From contig AP017375.1 in assembly GCA_002355455.1 (NCBI GenBank), positions 3,410,001 to 3,474,000 of the forward strand: a DNA stretch of 64,000 bases, read 5' to 3'. The notes under the pieces are model-generated. The model saw only the letters and a list, made by a program, of their open reading frames with translations. It made no database searches and was not told the DNA's origin. Positions within the stretch are counted from its first letter, which is position 1, and each line of letters opens with the position of its first letter. Both the position numbers and the translations under genes were made by a program. This DNA comes from Stanieria sp. NIES-3757. Its GTDB lineage: Bacteria > Cyanobacteriota > Cyanobacteriia > Cyanobacteriales > Xenococcaceae. Below are positions 15,808 through 22,828 of this stretch, one piece after another.

Positions 15808-15880
15808 GGCTCGGGGCAGATTTGAACTGCCGACCTTGGGCTTATGAGTCCCCTGCTCTAACCAACTGAGCTACCGAGCC
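15808..15880 (-). tRNA. tRNA-Met (CAT anticodon)
   Basis: The 73-nt minus-strand sequence folds as a cloverleaf. It has a perfect 7-bp acceptor stem (GGCTCGG/CCGAGCC), a GCTC/GAGC D stem with loop AGTTGGTTA, and a GGCAG/CTGCC T stem with loop TTCAAAT. The anticodon loop is CTCATAA, giving CAT. The acceptor and D-arm resemble elongator tRNA-Met, so initiator or lysidine-modified Ile tRNA is less likely. The anticodon stem GGGGA/GCCCA has only three clean G-C pairs flanked by mismatches, which is unusual. CCA is not encoded. Confidence 0.88.
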
Positions 15881-16072
15881 GTTTTTGGCAACCACACTAT
15901 TATATAACAAAAGTTCATTTTTTTTTAAGATAGTTCTAAAAATTTGGATTGAGATGACTTAGAACAAAATAGATACTACTAAAATCCCTTATCTGAAAAG
16001 TTTTAAGAGCATTTCTTCAATCTTGGTCACGTGCGATCGCGTCTGAATAATAGTAAAATTTTTACGCTCATG

Positions 16073-16114
16073 GCGATCGCGTCTTCAAACTCAAATTAAC
16101 AGTAACGCGCTCAC
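16073..16114 (+). repeat. Direct repeat copy 1 (HIP1-headed)
   Basis: It begins with GCGATCGC followed by GTCTTCAAACTCAAATTAAC and AGTAACGCGCTCAC. The copy at 16252-16292 matches it with scattered substitutions. Confidence 0.5.
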
Positions 16115-16251
16115 GAAGTGACTCGCTATGCGAGATCGCGTTTTGTTGACTAGAAGATAAAGTTTTTAACCAAGCGATCGCCTCTTTGAGTAATCGCGTC
16201 ATTTGGGTTGTAGTTATAGACAAAAAATTTTGATGGTTTTATCTTACTAAA

Positions 16252-16292
16252 GCGATCACATCTTCAAACTAAACTAACAGTAATAAGATCAC
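16252..16292 (+). repeat. Direct repeat copy 2
   Basis: It begins with the decayed HIP1 site GCGATCAC followed by ATCTTCAAACTAAACTAACA and GTAATAAGATCAC. It is a diverged copy of 16073-16114. Confidence 0.5.
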
Positions 16293-16356
16293 AACTACTT
16301 AGCTTTCTTTAAGACATATTGAAATCAATCAATAAATCTTAAAAAGAAGAATAAGT

Positions 16357-17193
16357 ATGGTTAGTCAGCTTCCAAAAGTGAGTCCAATCAAGCCTAATTT
16401 TGATTATATTAAAGATGTTTATGAGCCTTGTTTGGAAAAATATCTTTCTTGTAACAATCAAAGTTGCGTAAACTGGCAAACGGTTCGGGATGCAATTCAA
16501 AATGGGAGAAAAATTATACAATCTGATGATGAAGTAGATACTTACATCGCTTTTTATGGCGCACATCATTACTATAAGTTAGTAGAAGCTTTCGACGCTT
16601 TAGCTATATCCAAATTTTGCGATCAAGAGTTAGAAATTATTAGTTATGGCTGTGGTGCTGCAACTGACACTTGTTCTTTAATAAGTTATTGTCGCTCAAA
16701 AACAATAAATTTACCTTTTAACACTCTTACATTGATTGAACCTTCCAGGAAGGCACTTGATAGAGGAGTTAAATATATTAAAAAAGCTTTATCTGAGGAC
16801 GAATTAAACAAGATAAATATTAAACTAGTCAATAAGACTATTAGCGACTTAAAAGAAAATGATATTTATTTAAAGTCTGAAAATATAAAACTACATATAT
16901 TTTCCAATGTTCTTGATATAGAAGAAATCGACTTATATGATTTAACTAAACTTCTCAAAAATACTCAAAAAGGAAATAATTACTTTGTATGTATTAATCC
17001 AAAAAACTCACAAAGTCAAAAGAGAATTAATAATTTTTATGAAAAAATATCAACCTTGTTTAAAATACAAGAAATTTGTACAAATGATCGAGAAATTAAT
17101 GATAAAACAATTTGGATGATGAAGACCTGTAAGTATGAGAATCGTTCGATCCCCAGATATCATAGAATTTTCAGGACAGATGCTGCTCTATAA
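16357..17193 (+). CDS. Class I SAM-dependent methyltransferase-like protein
   Basis: A 278-residue protein with a probable SAM-binding motif I, EIISYGCGAATDTCSLISY (about residues 92-110). An acidic strand-end follows (TLIEPSRKALDRG), as in Rossmann-fold methyltransferases. Later strands fit the fold (LHIFSNVLDIEEIDL and NYFVCINPKNS). I cannot assign a substrate. The gene lies 38 bp upstream of an AlkB-type demethylase on the same strand, so co-expression and a role in nucleic-acid methylation balance are possible but unproven. Codon use is AT-rich like its neighbour. Confidence 0.65.
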   Translation: MVSQLPKVSPIKPNFDYIKDVYEPCLEKYLSCNNQSCVNWQTVRDAIQNGRKIIQSDDEVDTYIAFYGAHHYYKLVEAFDALAISKFCDQELEIISYGCGAATDTCSLISYCRSKTINLPFNTLTLIEPSRKALDRGVKYIKKALSEDELNKINIKLVNKTISDLKENDIYLKSENIKLHIFSNVLDIEEIDLYDLTKLLKNTQKGNNYFVCINPKNSQSQKRINNFYEKISTLFKIQEICTNDREINDKTIWMMKTCKYENRSIPRYHRIFRTDAAL

Positions 17194-17231
17194 TTTATCT
17201 TTTAAATCTTTGAAATATTCTATAGAATAGT

Positions 17232-17891
17232 ATGACTCAACAATTTAGTCTTGATTTATTTGGGACAAAGCAGATTGATAATCGAAAGCATCCTGAAATT
17301 ATAACTTTGCCATCAGATAAAAATATGTCTGATGGAGAGGTAATTATTTATCAAAACTTTTTTGAAGAAACAGAAAGTAATCAATTTTTTAAAGAGCTAT
17401 TAAGTAATATAAATTGGCGACAAGAGAAAATGAAAATTTTTGGGAAGGAAGTTGACTTACCTAGGTTGACAGCTTGGTATGGAGATGAAGGTAAATCCTA
17501 CACATATTCAGGTATTACAATGAGCCCAGATCCTTGGATACTACCAGTACTTTCAATTAAAGAAAAAATTAAAAAAGTAATAGAAACCAATTTTAATAGC
17601 GTTTTAGTAAATTTATACCGCAATGGAAAAGATTACATTTCATGGCATACTGATGATGAGCCAGAACTAGGAAAGAATCCAACTATAGCTTCTGTTAGTT
17701 TTGGGGCAACAAGGCGTTTTCAGTTAAGGCATAAATCAAATAAAGATTTAGATACAGTTGAAATTCCTTTGACTCATGGTAGTTTACTTATTATGAGAGG
17801 ATCTACACAACATTTTTGGAAACATCAAGTACCAAAGACTTCTAAAATATTAACAGAAAGAATTAATTTGACATTTAGAGTAATTAATTAA
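17232..17891 (+). CDS. AlkB-family alpha-ketoglutarate-dependent dioxygenase
   Basis: A 219-residue AlkB-like Fe(II)/2-oxoglutarate dioxygenase, closest in pattern to the ALKBH2/3 type. These enzymes oxidatively remove methyl groups from 1-methyladenine and 3-methylcytosine in DNA or RNA. The iron ligands are visible as HTD (139-141) and His198 in WKHQVP. The 2-oxoglutarate arginine lies in ERINLTFR (Arg210/Arg216). The nucleotide-recognition segment LPRLTAWYGDEGKSYTYSG is also present. It follows the methyltransferase gene and converges on the ABC-F gene with a 5-bp gap. Confidence 0.9.
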   Translation: MTQQFSLDLFGTKQIDNRKHPEIITLPSDKNMSDGEVIIYQNFFEETESNQFFKELLSNINWRQEKMKIFGKEVDLPRLTAWYGDEGKSYTYSGITMSPDPWILPVLSIKEKIKKVIETNFNSVLVNLYRNGKDYISWHTDDEPELGKNPTIASVSFGATRRFQLRHKSNKDLDTVEIPLTHGSLLIMRGSTQHFWKHQVPKTSKILTERINLTFRVIN

Positions 17892-17896
17892 ATAAA

Positions 17897-19819
17897 TTAA
17901 GATTCTCTCTCAGCTAATTCCATCCATCTTTCAGTAGCCAGCTCGATCTCTTCATTCAATGCTACTAGTTGTTCCGATAATTCTTGAACTTTACCAAAAC
18001 CACTGGGCGGATTATGATAGAGAGTTTTTTCTAATTCTTCTTTTTGTACTTCCATCTCGGCAATTTTAGTTTCTAAAGTTTCAAATTCTCTTCTTTCGTA
18101 GTTAGATAAACGACGAAATTTGTTATTAGCAGAAACAGATTTTTCAGGTTTAGTTACTGACTCTTTTGGCTTGGTTTCTTTTTCCTGTTTTATTTCTTTA
18201 TCTTCTGCTTGTTTGTAATCTAAATAAACAGAATAATTACCAGGATATTGACGAATATTACCACCAGGTTCAATTGCAAAGATAAATTCTACCGTGCGAT
18301 CGAGGAAGTAGCGATCATGAGATACTGTAATTACACAACCATTAAAATTTTCTAAGTAATCTTCCAAAATCGACAGAGTTTGTACGTCTAAATCGTTAGT
18401 CGGTTCGTCTAAAATTAAGACGTTAGGCGCACCCATCAATATTTGCAATAAAAATAAGCGACGCTTTTCGCCTCCAGAAAGTTTGTGAATTGGTGCATAC
18501 TGCTGATTGCCAGGGAATAAGAATCTCTCTAGCATTTGGGAAGCACTAATTTGAGTACCATCGGCAGTAGTAACGAAAGCTGCGATATCTTTGATGTAAT
18601 CGATTACCCTCTGGTTTTGATCGATCGCATCTAATAAATCTTCGGAATGTTGATCGAAGTAACCGATATGAATCGTACTACCAATTTCAACTGTTCCCGA
18701 ATCGGGTTCAACTCTGCCTGTAATAATATTCATTAGGGTAGATTTTCCCGCACCATTACCACCAATAATCCCAATGCGATCGCGTGGGGTGAATTCGTAG
18801 GTAAAATCTTTAATTAAAGTTCGTTCGTTGTAAGCTTTGGAAATATCAGTCAGTTCGATTACTTTTTTGCCGATGCGTCTTCCTGGGGTATCGATTTCTA
18901 CTCTACCCTGTACTTCTTTAAACTCTTGATCCTGCATTTCATGAACGCGATCAATCCTGGCTTTTTGTTTGGTACTACGCGCTTTTGGCCCTCGTTTCAA
19001 CCATTCTAACTCTCTCCGCAGTATTCCTTTATGTTTTTGTTGCGTTGAAGCTGCTGATTCTTCTTGTAAGGCTTTTTTTTCGAGATAATAAGAATAGTTT
19101 CCTGCATAGGTATATAGATCGCCTCTGTCTATTTCTAAAATACGATTAGTAACTTTATCCAAAAAATAGCGATCGTGAGTAATTAATAATATCGCACCGC
19201 GAAAATTATTTAAATAATCCTGTAACCACTCTACCGATTCCGCATCGAGATGGTTAGTCGGTTCATCCATTAATAATAGATCGGGTTCGTTCATTAATGC
19301 GGTTGCTAAGGCGATGCGTTTGCGATATCCCCCCGATAAATCTCCTACTCTCGCCTCAAAATCTTCAATTCCCAACTTACTAAGGATAATTTTGGCTTTG
19401 GTTTCCAATTCCCAAGCATTAGCTGCTGCAATCTTTTCTGTAACCCGAATTAGCTTTTCTGTTAATTGATTCTGTTGATCTCCCGATGCGTGTGCAATTT
19501 TATGAGTTAAATTTTCATACTCGCGCACCAGTTTCATCTCTTCGCTACTGTCTGCAAATACTTGATCTAAAACGGTATTGTCTTCGTTTACTTCTGGTTG
19601 TTGGGGTAAATAGACAATTCGCGCACCAGATTTAACAATGCGATCGCCACTATCAATCGATTCAATTCCCGCGATCATTTTTAGTAGGGTTGATTTGCCA
19701 CCACCATTAACCCCAATTAGCCCTACTTTATCTTGTTCTTCAATGGTAAAACTAGCTTCGTGGAGAATTTCCTTGATACCGAAGTCTTTTTTAATTTTTT
19801 GTAGGGTTACGATACTCAT
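17897..19819 (-). CDS. ABC-F family ATPase (Uup-like)
   Basis: A 640-residue soluble protein with two ABC ATPase domains and no membrane segment. The first has Walker A GVNGGGKST (38-46) and signature LSGGYRKR. The second has GGNGAGKST and LSGGEKRR with Walker B VLILDEPTNDLD. Between them lies the charged inter-domain linker (RELEWLKRGPKARSTKQKARI). A C-terminal coiled coil (about 560-635) resembles the DNA-binding tail of Uup. ABC-F proteins act on ribosomes; Uup-type members are linked to ribosome function and transposon excision. It stands alone. Confidence 0.92.
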   Translation of the reverse strand: MSIVTLQKIKKDFGIKEILHEASFTIEEQDKVGLIGVNGGGKSTLLKMIAGIESIDSGDRIVKSGARIVYLPQQPEVNEDNTVLDQVFADSSEEMKLVREYENLTHKIAHASGDQQNQLTEKLIRVTEKIAAANAWELETKAKIILSKLGIEDFEARVGDLSGGYRKRIALATALMNEPDLLLMDEPTNHLDAESVEWLQDYLNNFRGAILLITHDRYFLDKVTNRILEIDRGDLYTYAGNYSYYLEKKALQEESAASTQQKHKGILRRELEWLKRGPKARSTKQKARIDRVHEMQDQEFKEVQGRVEIDTPGRRIGKKVIELTDISKAYNERTLIKDFTYEFTPRDRIGIIGGNGAGKSTLMNIITGRVEPDSGTVEIGSTIHIGYFDQHSEDLLDAIDQNQRVIDYIKDIAAFVTTADGTQISASQMLERFLFPGNQQYAPIHKLSGGEKRRLFLLQILMGAPNVLILDEPTNDLDVQTLSILEDYLENFNGCVITVSHDRYFLDRTVEFIFAIEPGGNIRQYPGNYSVYLDYKQAEDKEIKQEKETKPKESVTKPEKSVSANNKFRRLSNYERREFETLETKIAEMEVQKEELEKTLYHNPPSGFGKVQELSEQLVALNEEIELATERWMELAERES

Positions 19820-19874
19820 GTTTAATTAAAAATAAATCCTATAGCGATCGCTCACTTAAAAGCTAATACATATC

Positions 19875-20096
19875 TCATAGTAGTGAAATAAATTGATCTA
19901 TACTCAGATCGGCATCTCGAATAATAGCTCTTAATGTTCCTTTTGCTAATTCCTGATGATTTGGGACAACGACTTGAGCAAAGGGATTATCTCATCGCAT
20001 AATGATGTGACTGCTTTCTTGTCGTTTTTTGTAGAAACCTATTTTCTGTAAAGCTTTGATGCAATCTTGTCCCGAAATATTTGGTAATTTGCTCAC
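19875..20096 (-). pseudogene. hicA: HicA toxin with premature stop
   Basis: The frame begins with GTG and overlaps the hicB stop by 4 bases (GTGA). It encodes a full-length HicA-like mRNA interferase of 73 codons. The hallmark SSHIIMR strand with the catalytic His (codon 30) is present, and VVVPNHQELAKGTLRAIIRD follows downstream. Codon 35 is TGA (19992-19994) where the family normally has arginine or a similar residue, a likely CGA-to-TGA transition. The protein would stop directly after the catalytic strand, so the toxin is very likely dead. All other codons are intact, which points to a recent lesion or a sequencing error. Confidence 0.85.
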
Positions 20097-20299
20097 ACCA
20101 CTACTAAAAAAGTTTTAAAGTTTTCTTCAGGGATTGGTATTCCATCTTCTTCTAAAGCAGCAATGTAACCAGCGATCGCTTCTTTTATATTAGCAATAGC
20201 TTCCTCTTTAGTTTTGCCTTGACTGACGCATCCTTTGAGACTGGGACATTCTACGATCCAGTAGCCATCTTCATCTCTATACAAAATCACTTGCCTCAT
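20093..20299 (-). CDS. hicB: HicB-family antitoxin
   Basis: A 68-residue HicB-type protein with the partial RNase-H-like fold: VILYRDEDGYWIVECPSLKG, then GCVSQGKTKEEAIANIKEAI. It would neutralise HicA. It lacks the extra C-terminal DNA-binding domain found in longer HicB proteins. The order hicB-hicA and the 4-bp overlap are typical of cyanobacterial loci. With the toxin gene interrupted, the antitoxin may be an orphan. Confidence 0.9.
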   Translation of the reverse strand: MRQVILYRDEDGYWIVECPSLKGCVSQGKTKEEAIANIKEAIAGYIAALEEDGIPIPEENFKTFLVVV

Positions 20300-20498
20300 T
20301 TTCGCTCGATCTATTTTTACACACTTATCTTAATGTTAATAAATACCATCAACGTTATATCCATCAGCATATTGAATTGACAGTTTTTCTTTTGTGTATA
20401 TTTTTATCGAGCGATCGCTAATAACATTTTTTTCTCTGCTATTTGTATTTGAAACAATCCTCAGTCTATGTTTATCGATAACTGAAAACTGAGAACTG

Positions 20499-21692
20499 TT
20501 AACAACATTCTCCTGGAGAACAACAAGATTCATTACTAATATCTGTTATGTTATATTCAGAACCTTTAGTTTCTCTAGGGTGACGAATTGCTTTACTTTT
20601 ACAACTAAATTCTTGAGCAGATTCTAAAGGAATATTTTCATAAGGAGGAATAGGAATAATATCCTTGGCATAGGGACTATTAGTATTAGTTAACATCTGA
20701 TAAGTCTTGTCGCAAACTGCCATTCTTTCTCCGCGACAAAAAACATGACCATCATCATCTTGAACTTGTTTCCAAGGTCCTTTATAAACTACCGCTTGCT
20801 TTCTTTCCCAACAAGCACCTTCTTTGCCTTTATAAGCACGAACTGTCATGGAACGAAATTCGACTCCATCAATTACCTGCCAAGGTTGTTCTTCTCTTTT
20901 TAAAATTTCAATGCCATAAAAACCTGCCGATTCAAACATTTTTAAAAATAAATCTTCTCGAAATGCACCTGCAATACAACCACTCCATAATTCAGGGTCA
21001 TTTAAAATTTTGGGAGTAGGCTCTTCATCACAAACAATATCAGAAATTACTCCCCTACCACCTCGTTTCAGTACCCGAAATATTTCTGCAAATAACTGTT
21101 GTTTGTCTTGGGGACGAACTAAATTTAAAACACAGTTAGAAATAACTACATCAACACTACTATCGGCAATTAAAGTTTCTGATTGTCGCAAGCGATCGCA
21201 TTCTGTTTCGTATTTACTTACACCATCGATAGAAGTAATTGGATTATTTTTTAACCAAGTTTCTACTCGTTCTAAGTTTAATCTTAAATCTTGAATTTTT
21301 CCTTTGACAAACTGGGTATTATTGTATCCAAGTTTTGTAGTAATTTCAGTTTGATACTTTCGTGCTAAAGACAACATTTCATCATTGAAATCAACTCCAA
21401 TAACTTTCCCTATTGTACCAACTTTTTGTGCTAAAATATAACAGTTTTTTCCTGCGCCAGAACCCAAATCAACTACAGTTTCTCCTTGATTGACATAACG
21501 AGTAGGATCGCCACAACCATAATCTTTAGCAATAATTTCTTCTGGTAAAATTTCTAAATAATTACCTTCATATTCAGTAGGACAACATAAACTAGGCTGT
21601 TGTTGTTTAGCACCTGCTTGATATCTTTCTAAAACTTCTGACTCAATATCGTATTTAGTAGTTTGCTGTTGAGAAGTACCGATTTCAGTCAC
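20499..21692 (-). CDS. ArsM-like SAM-dependent methyltransferase with cysteine-rich tail
   Basis: A 397-residue class I methyltransferase with motif I VVDLGSGAGKNCYILA (about residues 73-88), GVDFNDEMLSLAR and the post-motif VVISNCVLNLVRPQDKQQL. This pattern matches arsenite methyltransferases (ArsM). ArsM uses conserved cysteines to bind As(III). Here there is a CC pair near residue 36 (SLCCPTEYEG), a cysteine at SNCVLNL and several later ones. The protein ends in the cluster ESCCSPGECC. An arsenic-methylation role is inferred from the fold and the cysteines. No arsR or ars efflux gene is adjacent. Confidence 0.75.
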   Translation of the reverse strand: MTEIGTSQQQTTKYDIESEVLERYQAGAKQQQPSLCCPTEYEGNYLEILPEEIIAKDYGCGDPTRYVNQGETVVDLGSGAGKNCYILAQKVGTIGKVIGVDFNDEMLSLARKYQTEITTKLGYNNTQFVKGKIQDLRLNLERVETWLKNNPITSIDGVSKYETECDRLRQSETLIADSSVDVVISNCVLNLVRPQDKQQLFAEIFRVLKRGGRGVISDIVCDEEPTPKILNDPELWSGCIAGAFREDLFLKMFESAGFYGIEILKREEQPWQVIDGVEFRSMTVRAYKGKEGACWERKQAVVYKGPWKQVQDDDGHVFCRGERMAVCDKTYQMLTNTNSPYAKDIIPIPPYENIPLESAQEFSCKSKAIRHPRETKGSEYNITDISNESCCSPGECC

Positions 21693-22014
21693 AGAATTTT
21701 AGTCCTTTTACTTGATTTCAACTATTGAATAAGGATAACTAAGTATGTATCAAAAAAATATCTTAAAAATAAACTAAACGGCTTATAAGTCCTTTTTTAA
21801 CTCTACCTTAATTAAATCGGATTTAGATGAATTTTTTTTGAAACTATCCTTAAATTTTAGCTAATTTTAATTAAATAATTTTAAAACTTTGCTAATTAAG
21901 CTTTAATTTATGTCTTCCGATCTAGGAAGATCGATAAACTGTCACAGTGTTCAGAAACAAGTTAATTACCTTTTTCTACAATTAATCGCAAAATAACTAT
22001 TAATAAACAAAACA
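21693..22014. other. Divergent promoter gap
   Basis: These 322 AT-rich bp lie between the divergent ArsM-like gene and the 256-residue membrane protein. A 6-bp inverted repeat TCTTCC-n6-GGAAGA (21913-21930) is the only structure I see; it could be an operator. Confidence 0.4.
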
Positions 22015-22785
22015 ATGTTTGGCAAATATCTTAGTTCTAGTATCGGTTTTAGCCTTTTAATTTTACTAATTGGTTTAATTTTGCAATGGTTGCACGTTCC
22101 CACAGGCAATTTACTAGACTGGTTAATTGGAATTGCTAGTTTTTGGTGGTTAATAATTATTGTTACTCTGCCTTGGAATATTTATTTTGATACCCAAGAA
22201 ACAATTGCTGAAGCTGCAATCTCTCAACAAAAAGGAATTGCTATCGAACAGAAACAATTAAACTATGTCAAAAAGATTTCTCGTTGGTCAATTATCATTG
22301 CAATTTTACTACATATTGTTTCGGCTTTAGTTCTTTATTTACTTGCTGCTACAGGTATTAGTCAAGTTGGTTATATAAGTTCTGTTGCGACTTTATTATT
22401 AACAGCTTTGCGTCCGACAATTCGAGGTTATCAATATTTAGCTAGTAGACTATCAATAATTCGTCAACAAATTAAATATCCTCGTGAAGATATATTTGAA
22501 TTACGAGATAGAGTAAGACAAATTGAATCATCTTTATCAACAGTTGAGTCTCAATTAAATATAGAAGATCCTCTTTCTTTGATTGCAAAACAACAACAAC
22601 AATGGCAGGATACTAGACAAGAATTAAATCGGTTAAAAGCTTTTGTAGAACAATTGGCAGCAAAAAACAAGCTCGAACACGAACAATTAGCAAGAGAAGC
22701 AACCACTGCAATTTCTCAATTAACTGAAGATAGTCAATTTCTCAATCATGTTCGAGAAATTATTCAGTTTTTCAAGAAAGCATAA
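22015..22785 (+). CDS. Hypothetical membrane protein with C-terminal coiled coil
   Basis: A 256-residue protein I do not recognise by function. Two hydrophobic helices lie at about 10-30 and 36-57, and two more at about 91-115 and 120-138. After the last one a charged, Gln/Glu-rich region (about 150-245) is predicted by eye to be a long coiled coil (heptads such as LRDRVRQIESSLSTVESQL). The hydrophilic tail is probably cytoplasmic. It is convergent with the UPF0182 gene, and no partner is evident. Confidence 0.6.
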   Translation: MFGKYLSSSIGFSLLILLIGLILQWLHVPTGNLLDWLIGIASFWWLIIIVTLPWNIYFDTQETIAEAAISQQKGIAIEQKQLNYVKKISRWSIIIAILLHIVSALVLYLLAATGISQVGYISSVATLLLTALRPTIRGYQYLASRLSIIRQQIKYPREDIFELRDRVRQIESSLSTVESQLNIEDPLSLIAKQQQQWQDTRQELNRLKAFVEQLAAKNKLEHEQLAREATTAISQLTEDSQFLNHVREIIQFFKKA

Positions 22786-22828
22786 ATTTAGTTAACTTGC
22801 CTCAGTTAAATATTTTTGAATTAATTAT

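Larger units (their letters stand above)
15881..16356. other. Repeat- and HIP1-rich intergenic region
   Basis: These 476 bp lie upstream of the methyltransferase-alkB pair. They contain several HIP1 (GCGATCGC) sites and two diverged copies of a ~42-bp direct repeat (separate entries). No gene is visible. The promoter of the pair should lie in the last 100 bp. Confidence 0.5.

Noticed and set aside
16021-16210. Clustered GCGATCGC sites as regulatory operators
   Set aside because: HIP1 octamers occur throughout the window, in coding and spacer DNA alike, so clustering here is not evidence of regulation.
20336-20533. 65-residue minus-strand ORF downstream of and overlapping the ArsM-like gene
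   Set aside because: Its 5' part overlaps the ArsM-like 3' end in another frame; no domain, no ribosome binding site, composition like spacer DNA.
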